From Amphritea atlantica (lineage in GTDB: Bacteria > Pseudomonadota > Gammaproteobacteria > Pseudomonadales > Balneatricaceae), in assembly GCF_900111095.1 (NCBI RefSeq), contig NZ_FOGB01000004.1, forward strand, positions 183,867 to 247,866: a stretch of DNA of 64,000 nucleotides, in the 5' to 3' direction. This document shows positions 34,123-42,521 of the stretch, piece after piece (positions within the stretch are counted from its first letter, which is position 1; each line of letters begins with the position of its first letter). The notes under the pieces were generated by a model. The model was not told the DNA's origin. It worked only from the letters and a program-made list of their open reading frames with translations, and ran no database searches. The translations under genes and the position numbers were made by a program.

Positions 34123-35967
34123 TCAATTTTGAGATGCAAAGTAACTGCTGGATTTAGCCTGCTCAAGTACGGTGCGGATATCCGCTAAAGGCAGTGGTTT
34201 CGTCATCACTTTACGCACCCCGGCGTTCTGAAGCCGGGTGATCAGGTCGCGTTTCTGATCCCGTTTATCATTGGCTTGTCCGGTCAGGGCGATGATAGTC
34301 GTTCGGGCATGCCGCTTAAGAATCTCCTGACACAGGCTGATACCATCCATATCACTGATACGGATCTCTGTGAGCACGATATCGGGTTGCCAACTGGCAA
34401 CTCTTGCCAGTCCCTCATTCGCCGTTTCAGTCAGTTCTACAACAAACTCATACTGTTCCAGATAGGCTTTCAGATTGGCAGCGAACGTGTGTTCGTCATC
34501 AATGACCAGAACTTTGGATCGCAGGCTGGATACCGTAGGTAAGATCACCGATACCGTGGTTCCTTCGCCCTCCTTACTGGTCAGCTCAAGGTGTCCGCTG
34601 TGATGCATGGCAATTCTTTGCGCCATCATCAGGCCAAGACCCAGCGCATGCTTTTTATTGCTGCTGAAGGGACGGAATACGTTCTTCAGCTGATCTTCCG
34701 AAATGCCCACACCATTGTCAGCAATATCGAGACGCAGATGATGTTTGTCGTGATGTTGTTGGCGTACGGTGATAATGCCGCCATCAGGCATCGCCTCGAG
34801 GCAGTTATCCAGAATGATTCCCAGCAGTTGACGCAGCAGGGCCGGGTCTCCATTAACCGGTGCGTAGGTTTCAAATGGCAGTAACTCAATAATAATACTC
34901 TGACGATTAGCCTGTTCACTGATCAGTTGCAGGCTCTCCTCAACCAGACGGTCAAACACTACCACCTGATTGTCAAAGCGGGATTCAGTTTCAGTAAACT
35001 GAATGAATTCTCCGATCCACTCCTGAAGTTTATCGACTGAGGTGATAATGTTTTCTGACATTTTCTGCGCACTGGTGGGGGTCAGCAGTGCCAGTTCAGC
35101 GCTGGAGCGAATCGAGGCCAGGGGATTCCGGATACCGTGGGCCATCGCCGAGGTCATCTCGCCGATGGTGTCCAGTGCTTCAGATTCAACAATGGCCTGT
35201 CGTTGACGTTTCATCGTCTTGCTGGCTTTACGGACGATGGAAAACAACACAATAAACAGAATGGTTCCAGCGATCAGTGCGCCAGACCAGATGAACAGTT
35301 TGATTTCGTACAGGCTGTGAAAGAGTTCGTCCGGGGTTTTGTATAGCTCTACGACAGCGACCACCTTACTCTGATCTGAGTTGAACAGAGGGATGTATAT
35401 CTCAATGACCTGTTCAAGGGAGTGGGCAAAGTAGGCAAGATCCGTTTTATCGTTTGCTTCGTTCAGCTCGTTAACATCCTCCTGTTTGAAGATCAGATCA
35501 CCTGTAAATGCCCGGGCAAGCTCAGGGTTATCGGTAAATGACAAACCGATCAGGTTGGGATCGGTCGCCCAGACGACGTCCATATCCGGTGAGTAGATCT
35601 TAACCAGCGGCGTATTGGGCAGTCGCCCGATACGTTGCAGATAGCCCGCCAGCCAGCGCTTATTATTGAGGAAGTCCTCCTGATAGGGACGGTCAGGCAG
35701 TCGTTCTGTTCCGGCGGCACTTTGAATAAACTGCTGGGTCACTCTGGCTTCTTCCTGCAACATGCGCATAGTGACAATATTGGTCAGGGTGAAGGCACCT
35801 ACCAGGCTTATCAGAGCAATGGTAATAAAGCTGAGCAGAGTAAAGGTGCGCAGCAGATCCGATTCACGATGAGCGATCAGACGGTTGTTCTGTGAGCTGC
35901 TTGAAACCTGCTGTGAGGGCAGGTTGGTGGCCGGAGGATCCTGCTCCGGTATCTGGGGCTGATTCAT
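34123..35967 (-). CDS. Membrane hybrid sensor kinase with a Glu-substituted receiver
   Basis: 614 residues. Two membrane helices (about 40-62 and 228-250) flank a periplasmic sensor region. A HisKA domain with MAHGIRNPLASIR (His near 277) follows, then an ATPase domain (NCLEAMPDGG, HALGLGLMMAQRIA) and a C-terminal receiver (about 490-605). In the receiver the phosphoacceptor position reads IVLTEIR, with Glu instead of Asp, while the DDE acid pair and the Lys (MTKPL) remain. Such a change can mimic phosphorylation. The start overlaps the NtrC-type regulator as ATGA, so they are a pair. Confidence 0.85.
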   Translation of the reverse strand: MNQPQIPEQDPPATNLPSQQVSSSSQNNRLIAHRESDLLRTFTLLSFITIALISLVGAFTLTNIVTMRMLQEEARVTQQFIQSAAGTERLPDRPYQEDFLNNKRWLAGYLQRIGRLPNTPLVKIYSPDMDVVWATDPNLIGLSFTDNPELARAFTGDLIFKQEDVNELNEANDKTDLAYFAHSLEQVIEIYIPLFNSDQSKVVAVVELYKTPDELFHSLYEIKLFIWSGALIAGTILFIVLFSIVRKASKTMKRQRQAIVESEALDTIGEMTSAMAHGIRNPLASIRSSAELALLTPTSAQKMSENIITSVDKLQEWIGEFIQFTETESRFDNQVVVFDRLVEESLQLISEQANRQSIIIELLPFETYAPVNGDPALLRQLLGIILDNCLEAMPDGGIITVRQQHHDKHHLRLDIADNGVGISEDQLKNVFRPFSSNKKHALGLGLMMAQRIAMHHSGHLELTSKEGEGTTVSVILPTVSSLRSKVLVIDDEHTFAANLKAYLEQYEFVVELTETANEGLARVASWQPDIVLTEIRISDMDGISLCQEILKRHARTTIIALTGQANDKRDQKRDLITRLQNAGVRKVMTKPLPLADIRTVLEQAKSSSYFASQN

Positions 35968-37382
35968 TTTTCATCACCGGATGGAATTGGGCCTATAACA
36001 CTTTTGGAAGAACGGGCTACATAGCCTTTTAATCCCAGTTTATCGAGTTGCCGGTACAGGGTTGCTGTCGATAATCCAAGAAGTCTGGCTGCCGATTCCC
36101 GACAGCCTTCGGTGCTTTCCAGGGCGGCGACAATATGCTGTTGCTTGAACTTCTCCACGGCGGTATTCAGGTCGGCAAGAGAGCCGCTTTCATCCAGCTG
36201 CAGGTTAGCCAGATCACTGTTTTGCAGGGCCAGATCCCTCACCCGGATAGTGTTGTCATCGCACAGCACTGCGGCACGTTCAAGGATGTTCTTGAGTTCC
36301 CTGACATTGCCCTTCAGGGGCTGATTCATCAGGTGGTGGATTACATCATTGTCGATATCCATGACCGGTCGTTTCAGCTCAACCTTGAGTCGTTTCAGAA
36401 TCAGTGACACCAGCGCCGGAATATCTTCCATCCGTTCACGCAATGGCGGAGTCTGCAGGTTAACCACATTGAGACGATACCAGAGGTCTTCACGAAACTC
36501 GCCATCGGCAACCATCTGTTCCAGGTCCCGGTGGGTGGCGCAGATAATCCGGGTATCAACCGGCACCGACGTGTCGCTGCCCACCGGATAAACCTGGCTA
36601 TCTTCCAGTACCCTTAGCAGTTTGCTCTGAATCTGCAGCGGCATCTCGCCAATTTCGTCGAGAAACAGTGTGCCGCCCGAGGCCATCCGGAAAGCCCCTT
36701 CACGGGTCTGATTGGCACCGGTAAATGACCCCTTAATATGACCAAAAAGATAGCTTTCCACCAGGCCATCGGGAATAGCAGCAACGTTAACCGGGACAAA
36801 TAAGCCCTCTGCATTCTGGGATTTCAGATGTATGGACTGAGCTACCAGCTCTTTACCTGTACCACTTTCCCCCTGAATCAGAACGTTAGTATTGGTAATA
36901 GCGACTTTGTTGATCAGACGCCGCAGCTCACAGATCTGAGGGCTGCTGCCTGCCAGCATCTCAAGGTTTTCTGAATCCTGATGCAGCCTGTTACGCAGGT
37001 TGGCGTTTTCATTCAGTAATTGTTTGTACTGCAGGGCGTTGGCTACTTTGTGCTCTATCTCCTGCAGAGGGAAGGGTTTGATGATGTAATCATGCGCACC
37101 ACAGTGAAAAACGTCCAGGGCAGTTTCTAGCGAGCTATACGCGGTCATTACCAGAATGATACTGGAGGGGGCGACCTCTTTGATATGCTCTATCAGTTCG
37201 GTGCCGTTAGTATCGGGCAGACGCATATCACTCAGAATCACATCATACAGATGCTCAGCGAGTAATGCTTTGGCCGTTGCTTTGGAGTCGGCCGAATCTA
37301 CCTGATAGCCTTTGCTACTGAGAAATTGGTTCAGGTTCTCATTCAGAACCGGTTCATCTTCGATAATCAGTATGTCACTCAT
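35964..37382 (-). CDS. Sigma-54-dependent NtrC-family response regulator
   Basis: 472 residues. The receiver has phosphoacceptor Asp52 (VILSDMRLPDTNG) and Lys102. The AAA+ domain has Walker A GESGTGKE (171-178) and the sigma-54 contact loop as GSFTGA (218-223, normally GAFTGA). Walker B is GGTLFLDEIGEM. A Fis-type helix-turn-helix follows (about 420-450, ESAARLLGLSTATLYRQLDKLG). It activates sigma-54 promoters; several candidates with shared upstream palindromes occur in this island, so it is the likely local activator. It lies between two sensor kinases. Confidence 0.92.
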   Translation of the reverse strand: MSDILIIEDEPVLNENLNQFLSSKGYQVDSADSKATAKALLAEHLYDVILSDMRLPDTNGTELIEHIKEVAPSSIILVMTAYSSLETALDVFHCGAHDYIIKPFPLQEIEHKVANALQYKQLLNENANLRNRLHQDSENLEMLAGSSPQICELRRLINKVAITNTNVLIQGESGTGKELVAQSIHLKSQNAEGLFVPVNVAAIPDGLVESYLFGHIKGSFTGANQTREGAFRMASGGTLFLDEIGEMPLQIQSKLLRVLEDSQVYPVGSDTSVPVDTRIICATHRDLEQMVADGEFREDLWYRLNVVNLQTPPLRERMEDIPALVSLILKRLKVELKRPVMDIDNDVIHHLMNQPLKGNVRELKNILERAAVLCDDNTIRVRDLALQNSDLANLQLDESGSLADLNTAVEKFKQQHIVAALESTEGCRESAARLLGLSTATLYRQLDKLGLKGYVARSSKSVIGPIPSGDEK

Positions 37383-37413
37383 TTAAAACTCCCTTGAACT
37401 CGGTACAGACCTG

Positions 37414-38478
37414 TTAGCTATCATCTCTTTCTCGACAGCATTGTGCGGGGAAGTTCAGCAACACCCGGGTTCCCCCATCAGAGGTACGGGAGATGCTCAG
37501 GCTGCCCTGGTAACTTTCGATAATCTGGCGTGTGATCATCAACCCAACTCCCATACCCCGGCTATAAAGATCGTTTTGCGCCAGGTTTTCGGGATTCAGG
37601 TTGCGTCCGCTATTAGTAAAACTCAGGCTGATTCCGCCCTGTTCGTCTGGCGTGGCATCAACAGCTATCCGGCCACCTTCGCCGGCTGCTTTTATTGCGT
37701 TGTCACAGATGTTGTCCAGCAATAATAAAAGGTGTTTTTCGCTGATATCCAGCAACGGCAGGTTGGGATCGACAGTATGAAAAATCTCGGTTTCCCTGCC
37801 TTCAGGGCAAAACTTCAGCAGATTCAGGGTGCTGGGAATGAAACTGTTCAGATCAATACTGCGACTGTCGAACGGTGAGCTTTCGGTCATAATTCCGGAC
37901 AGTTCCCGCAATATCGCTCTGATTCGGCTAACCAGCTCCAGGCAGGTTTGAAGGTCCTGATCGGGTTGTTTCTGCCGGCTCTGCATCAGTTCAAGCTGAC
38001 TATAGAGTGAGCTGACCGGATTGCTCAGCTCATGGGTAATTCCGGCGGCCGTCATGCCCAGGCGGTAGAGCTTTTCAGGAACGCCTTTCAGGCTCTGATG
38101 ATTGAGAGATTCAGTCGGGTCTTTGATAATGATAACGGCGCCATGTTCTGGGTGGCTGACCGGGTAGATATCGACTTCGACATCGGCGTTGTTCTGTTGC
38201 AGAAAGATTATCCGGCCCTCTGCACAGATTTTCTGTTCCATTGTCCAGCGCACACTGCTGGTAATGGTGCGACGCTCATCCTGTTTACTGTTGATGCTTT
38301 CAATATCTTTCAGGTTGCGTCCAACGTTGCAGAGTTTTAAGCCGGTTTCATTGGCTTCAATGATATTGAGATCGGCATCGACCATCAGCATCGCATCCTT
38401 GCTGCGCTGAAACAGCAGGTCCCAGCCAAGCAGAGGCCTGTCGTCGGTTTCATTTCCGTTATTATTGTTTGGTAGCAT
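37414..38478 (-). CDS. Soluble PAS sensor histidine kinase
   Basis: 354 residues with no membrane helix. An N-terminal PAS domain (about 20-120) is followed by a kinase core with GITHELSNPVSSLYSQ (His149), the N-box DNICDNAIKAAGEGG and GMGVGLMITRQIIES. The layout resembles NtrB-type kinases that pair with NtrC regulators. It overlaps gspK by 17 bases and lies 31 bases before the regulator, tying regulation to the pseudopilin operon. Confidence 0.88.
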   Translation of the reverse strand: MLPNNNNGNETDDRPLLGWDLLFQRSKDAMLMVDADLNIIEANETGLKLCNVGRNLKDIESINSKQDERRTITSSVRWTMEQKICAEGRIIFLQQNNADVEVDIYPVSHPEHGAVIIIKDPTESLNHQSLKGVPEKLYRLGMTAAGITHELSNPVSSLYSQLELMQSRQKQPDQDLQTCLELVSRIRAILRELSGIMTESSPFDSRSIDLNSFIPSTLNLLKFCPEGRETEIFHTVDPNLPLLDISEKHLLLLLDNICDNAIKAAGEGGRIAVDATPDEQGGISLSFTNSGRNLNPENLAQNDLYSRGMGVGLMITRQIIESYQGSLSISRTSDGGTRVLLNFPAQCCRERDDS

Positions 38479-39400
38479 TACTACCCCCTTGTTCTGGCAG
38501 CAGGTTGGCTGCCATTTCTGTCAAGCCGGGAACTGAAAAATCCCATGCGAGTATATGAAAAGGCTCTCTGATGTTGCCGGGCTGGAGCGCGATGGTGGAC
38601 CTGAGTTGAATGCCACTGAGGCCCGGTTTTTCAACCCGGGACGTTATTTCCAGAATACGACTGCTGGCCGCATTGAAAAAGCGTCGTGGTTGATTGGTAG
38701 ATACCCCCAGTGCCACTAACATCTCAGGCCGGGCCGCCGCCATATCAATGCCGTTTTGTCCCGAGTAGATCGTAACCAGAGGTTGTAATCTAAGAAAGAT
38801 GGCTTTGGTCATCCCCATCACCCGCTGTAACTCCGAAACGCTTTTAAAGGGTTGATTGGTGGGCAGAAACGGACGATTAGCCGACAGATAATCACGCCGC
38901 TCGGCACCATTCAGTCGTACCAGCTCATCGCCATCACGCCAGTCGAGAATCCGGTCAGTCAGGGTATCAGCCAGTTGGGGATCATCAACTACCCCCTGCA
39001 TGATCTTGCGTAACAGAGGGTCTGATATCTGATTGATATCGGCCTTGCCCGCTTCGCTGTATAGGGTGTTGTTTAGCGTAAACCCGTTGTAAACCGGTAA
39101 CTCACTCACCTCGGTTTCGGTATTCTCAGAGCCTGGTTGAAGCTGATGGCTCAACAGGTTATACAGGGTCAGATGAATCGCTGCTTCTGCAGCATAGCGA
39201 GCCTGTGCCTGATTTAACCATTGTCGGGTTGTATCGCTGTTGGAACGCTGGCTGGCGACCAGGCTGCCAGCGAGAAGAGAAAGGATCGTGACCACCCAGA
39301 GCACGCTGAGCAGGGCGACACCGTGCTGATTAACTAACCCCGGACGGTTGCTGCGTTGCTGTATCTTTGTCAGCCATATACCTCTTTTTTCAGATCGCAT
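38462..39400 (-). CDS. gspK: Type II secretion minor pseudopilin GspK
   Basis: About 312 residues from the ATG at 39400, which is preceded by AGGAGG with six bases of spacing. The prepilin-type segment GVALLSVLWVVTILSLLAGS starts after a charged leader. The large globular part has YNGFTLNNTLYSEAGKADINQ, LTDRILDWRDGD and the helix-hairpin-type end typical of GspK. GspK caps the pseudopilus tip with GspI and GspJ. Confidence 0.88.
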   Translation of the reverse strand: MRSEKRGIWLTKIQQRSNRPGLVNQHGVALLSVLWVVTILSLLAGSLVASQRSNSDTTRQWLNQAQARYAAEAAIHLTLYNLLSHQLQPGSENTETEVSELPVYNGFTLNNTLYSEAGKADINQISDPLLRKIMQGVVDDPQLADTLTDRILDWRDGDELVRLNGAERRDYLSANRPFLPTNQPFKSVSELQRVMGMTKAIFLRLQPLVTIYSGQNGIDMAAARPEMLVALGVSTNQPRRFFNAASSRILEITSRVEKPGLSGIQLRSTIALQPGNIREPFHILAWDFSVPGLTEMAANLLPEQGGSNATKQ

Positions 39401-39989
39401 GCCGGTGCCTCCTGGGTTCAATAATCAGGGGAAGCCAGTCTGACTGCCCGGTATCGGGCTGAAAGATGCGGATCAATTGGGGGAGGCGGTTCTTATAAGG
39501 CCAGCGCTCTAACCAGTTTATATCGTTGCCGGCGGAGTCACTGTATTCAAACTGCAGCGGGCTACTGGTTGCCAGGGTCAGATGTTGTTGCTGCTCCGGA
39601 TTATCGGTTCCATAGGGGGTGATCTGGATATCAAGCTCTGCGGGTTCATTTTTCAGAGTCACCCGGTAGCGGTACAAACCCGCATCACCCTGCAAAGGGG
39701 AAAGCTCAGCGACAAATTCAATACTGTCTTCATTACCCTCAAATGCGATCGGGCTGTTACGGGTCTGACTCTCCTGAATCAGCAAACTGTTTTGCAACTG
39801 CTGTTGCAGGTGCCGTCGCAGCAGGTATTGTTGTTGTTCACTGTCACTGTGAACAGAGACCATGCGCCAGCTGCGAATTCCCTGATAGAAACTGCCATAA
39901 ACAACCGTCAGCAGGATGGTGGTGATGACCATTGCAACCAGCATCTCCAGCAGGGTAAAACCAGAGTCTCTGTTTCTCGCCCTGTTCAT
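39390..39989 (-). CDS. gspJ: Type II secretion minor pseudopilin GspJ
   Basis: 199 residues. The prepilin motif is GFTLLEMLVAMVITTILLTV with the Glu at position 5 after the cleavage site. GspJ-like features follow: SFYQGIRSWRMVSVHSDSEQ, LRRHLQQQLQNS and a late YRYRVTLKN. It overlaps gspI (ATGA) and gspK (11 bases). Confidence 0.88.
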   Translation of the reverse strand: MNRARNRDSGFTLLEMLVAMVITTILLTVVYGSFYQGIRSWRMVSVHSDSEQQQYLLRRHLQQQLQNSLLIQESQTRNSPIAFEGNEDSIEFVAELSPLQGDAGLYRYRVTLKNEPAELDIQITPYGTDNPEQQQHLTLATSSPLQFEYSDSAGNDINWLERWPYKNRLPQLIRIFQPDTGQSDWLPLIIEPRRHRHAI

Positions 39990-40372
39990 GAACGGGCCCC
40001 CAGGCGCAGTGTTTTTAATATCACCGGGAAATCCTGGCGTTCACCCCAGCTCACCTGTACCTCAATCTGATAGAGCATAAAAGGGGAGCGCAGCGGTTGT
40101 TCAGTGCCGTTTTCCCAGGGGGTGATACTGGCCCGCCAGCGATATTGGGAGACCTCACCCTCAAGGTCATGGTCGCGTAACGGGTCGCTGGCCAGTTGCT
40201 CCATAGTGCTTTCCGCAACCTGCAACGCATTGCGATAGTCTGAGTTGACCGAAGCGCTTTTGGCCGCGCCGGAAAACAGGTTGAGAATGACTCCCAGAGT
40301 CAGTGCTGCGATAACCATGGCCACCAGCACTTCCAGCAGGGAGAAGCCCCGCTGCATTTCAGAGCGCTGCAT
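39986..40372 (-). CDS. gspI: Type II secretion minor pseudopilin GspI
   Basis: 128 residues. The prepilin motif is GFSLLEVLVAMVIAALTLGV, and the following NALQVAESTMEQLASDPLRD and YRWRASITPWEN are typical of GspI. The start at 40372 is preceded by GGAGGGG and overlaps gspH by 14 bases. Confidence 0.88.
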   Translation of the reverse strand: MQRSEMQRGFSLLEVLVAMVIAALTLGVILNLFSGAAKSASVNSDYRNALQVAESTMEQLASDPLRDHDLEGEVSQYRWRASITPWENGTEQPLRSPFMLYQIEVQVSWGERQDFPVILKTLRLGARS

Positions 40373-40820
40373 AGCTTACCCCTCCGGTCAGCCAGTTGAT
40401 GCGGAACTCTGTCCGGCGTGGCTGAGAGTCGCGTTGCTGAATCAATTGCAGCGCCGCGCCGTTACTGCCCGCACCGGGGATAAACAGTATGAATCCATCA
40501 TCCAGGGGTTGATGCTCAGCGTCTGCAAACACCAGTTCACAGTCCTCTGGCCAGCTGAACACCGGTACACCGGTATTATCGATCAGACTGCGGTCGCTGT
40601 CTGACAGTTGTAGCCTGACTATCTTGCCTGTGGCACTGGCTCTGTTGCGTGCCTGATTAAGAGAGGTGTTGAGGGCATGCACCTGTTGCTGAAACTGTGC
40701 TCCGGCAAAGGCGGAGCCAAAACGGGGTACAATCAGTGCAAGCAACATCCCTGCTATGGCCATAACGACCAGCATTTCCAGCAGGGTAAAGCCTCTTTGT
40801 GGCACTGAATATGGTTGCAC
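40359..40820 (-). CDS. gspH: Type II secretion minor pseudopilin GspH
   Basis: 153 residues. The prepilin motif is GFTLLEMLVVMAIAGMLLAL, then a GspH/FimT-type domain with FQQQVHALNTSLNQARNRA and a late FILFIPGAGSNG. It lies between gspG and gspI in the usual order. Confidence 0.87.
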   Translation of the reverse strand: MQPYSVPQRGFTLLEMLVVMAIAGMLLALIVPRFGSAFAGAQFQQQVHALNTSLNQARNRASATGKIVRLQLSDSDRSLIDNTGVPVFSWPEDCELVFADAEHQPLDDGFILFIPGAGSNGAALQLIQQRDSQPRRTEFRINWLTGGVSYAAL

Positions 40821-40862
40821 TGTATCCCCCGTTTTGTCTGTCAGGCGCTTAACTGTGTATTT

Positions 40863-41291
40863 TTATTGCCAACTGACGATATCAGCATTTTCGCCTTCGC
40901 CCCCTTCATTGTTGTCCGCGCCCAGCGAAAACAGGTCGTATTCACCAAACTCACCGGGAAATTTGTAATGGTATTCATGTCCCCAGGGATCCATACGAAC
41001 CACTTTTTTCTTCAGATAGGGACCGTTCCAGCTACTCACCCCTTCAGGGGGATTGATCAGTGCATCAAGGTTTTGCTCGGTACTGGGGTAACTGCCGACT
41101 TCGAGACGATAGAGGTCCAGTGCGGCACCCAGCTCCTGAATCTGCAACATTGCGGTTTTGGTTTTTGAGCTATCCAGATGTTTTAACACCCGGGGGCCAA
41201 CCAGGCCCGCCAACAGCCCCAGAATGACCAGTACCACCAGTATCTCCAGCAGGGTAAAGCCCCGTTGTGTGTACGTTGAGTTGTTGTTCAC
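40863..41291 (-). CDS. gspG: Type II secretion major pseudopilin GspG
   Basis: 142 residues. The prepilin motif is GFTLLEILVVLVILGLLAGLV. The family signature follows as LDLYRLEVGSYPSTEQNLDAL and MDPWGHEYHYKFPGEFGEYDL. The end, GADNNEGGEGENADIVSW, supplies the calcium-binding loop of GspG. It forms the shaft of the pseudopilus. Confidence 0.93.
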   Translation of the reverse strand: MNNNSTYTQRGFTLLEILVVLVILGLLAGLVGPRVLKHLDSSKTKTAMLQIQELGAALDLYRLEVGSYPSTEQNLDALINPPEGVSSWNGPYLKKKVVRMDPWGHEYHYKFPGEFGEYDLFSLGADNNEGGEGENADIVSWQ

Positions 41292-41305
41292 ATATCTCTC
41301 CTTGA

Positions 41306-42520
41306 TTAGAGTGCTATATCGTTGATTCCGATAATGGCTGACAAAAGTGACATAATCAGAACGGCAATGATGAAGCCAAGAGACAGAATCAGGGCGGGTT
41401 CCAGAATATGCAGTAGCTTTTGTGTTTCTGTTTCGATCTGCCGGTCGTAGATATCGGCAGTTTTTAACAACATGCCGGGCAGTTCACCGGTTTCCTCGCC
41501 CACCTGAGTCAACTGGACCACCAGCGGCGGTACCCGTTTACTGTTCTTCAGTTGATCTGATAAGCGGCCCCCCTCACGCATATGGGTGGCGGCAAGAGTG
41601 ATCTCTTTGAGCAGTGTGTTGTTGGTGAAAGCGGCACTGGCCATCTCAATACTGGAGAGCATTGGCACGCCACTATTGATCAGGTTGCCGAGGCTGCGGC
41701 AGAAACGGGTGTATTCAATCTTAATATGCAGTTTTGCGATCAGTGGCAGCCGGAGTCGTAAAGCGTCCCACCAGGCGGTATTTGAACCGCTGGACAGGGT
41801 TCGGTATGCGAAGATCAGCAGCAATGAGAGTATTCCCAGTGCATAAACACCGTAGTCGATAGTCACACGACTCAGCCACATCACAAACTGAGTTTCCGGG
41901 GGCAGCTCTTTACTGAAACCGGCGATGATATCGGCAAATTGCGGCACCACGTAGAGCAGGATCATCAGAATTGAAAGCAGTGATACGCCCAGTAGTATTA
42001 TTGGGTAAAGCAGGGCAGCAGATACTTTCTCTTTTAACTGACGGCTGCGCTCCAGATGCTGGCACAGAGTTTCCAGCCCCCGGCCAATCTGACCACTGGC
42101 TTCAGCCGCCCGAATCAGACTGACATAAAGCGGATTAAAATAACGGGGGAATTTTTCCAGAGCCTGGCTGAATGTCTGGCCGCCGCGTAGCTGTTGACGC
42201 AACTCATGAATCAGTTGTTGCAGAACGCTGGAAGGGGTGCCCTGTTGCAGAATTTCGAGGCTGCGGTCGAGAGGGATACCCGCTTCAACCAGATACATCA
42301 GTTCCTGTGTGAATTCGAAGATCAGTTCGCTGTTTACTGAACTGAAACGCACACTCCGGGTTTTCTTTTTCTGACTTTTAGGTTGCTGGCTGTCGGCATA
42401 GATCGGCACTTTTCCGCTGGCTTGTAACTGGACAATCACCTCTTCGCGGTTGTTGGCGGAGATAATACCCTCTGTCAGCTCGCCGTTATTGCCAATCGCT
42501 TTGTAATAGAAGGTCGTCAT
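41306..42520 (-). CDS. gspF: Type II secretion inner-membrane platform protein GspF
   Basis: About 404 residues from the ATG at 42520, which follows GGAGG and the gspE stop by one base; a longer in-frame start at 42592 lies inside gspE and lacks support. Two homologous GspF domains are seen (FTQELMYLVEAGIPLDRSLE and FCRSLGNLINSGVPMLSSIE) with three membrane helices. It links the GspE ATPase to the pseudopilus. Confidence 0.92.
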   Translation of the reverse strand: MTTFYYKAIGNNGELTEGIISANNREEVIVQLQASGKVPIYADSQQPKSQKKKTRSVRFSSVNSELIFEFTQELMYLVEAGIPLDRSLEILQQGTPSSVLQQLIHELRQQLRGGQTFSQALEKFPRYFNPLYVSLIRAAEASGQIGRGLETLCQHLERSRQLKEKVSAALLYPIILLGVSLLSILMILLYVVPQFADIIAGFSKELPPETQFVMWLSRVTIDYGVYALGILSLLLIFAYRTLSSGSNTAWWDALRLRLPLIAKLHIKIEYTRFCRSLGNLINSGVPMLSSIEMASAAFTNNTLLKEITLAATHMREGGRLSDQLKNSKRVPPLVVQLTQVGEETGELPGMLLKTADIYDRQIETETQKLLHILEPALILSLGFIIAVLIMSLLSAIIGINDIAL

Positions 42521-42521
42521 C

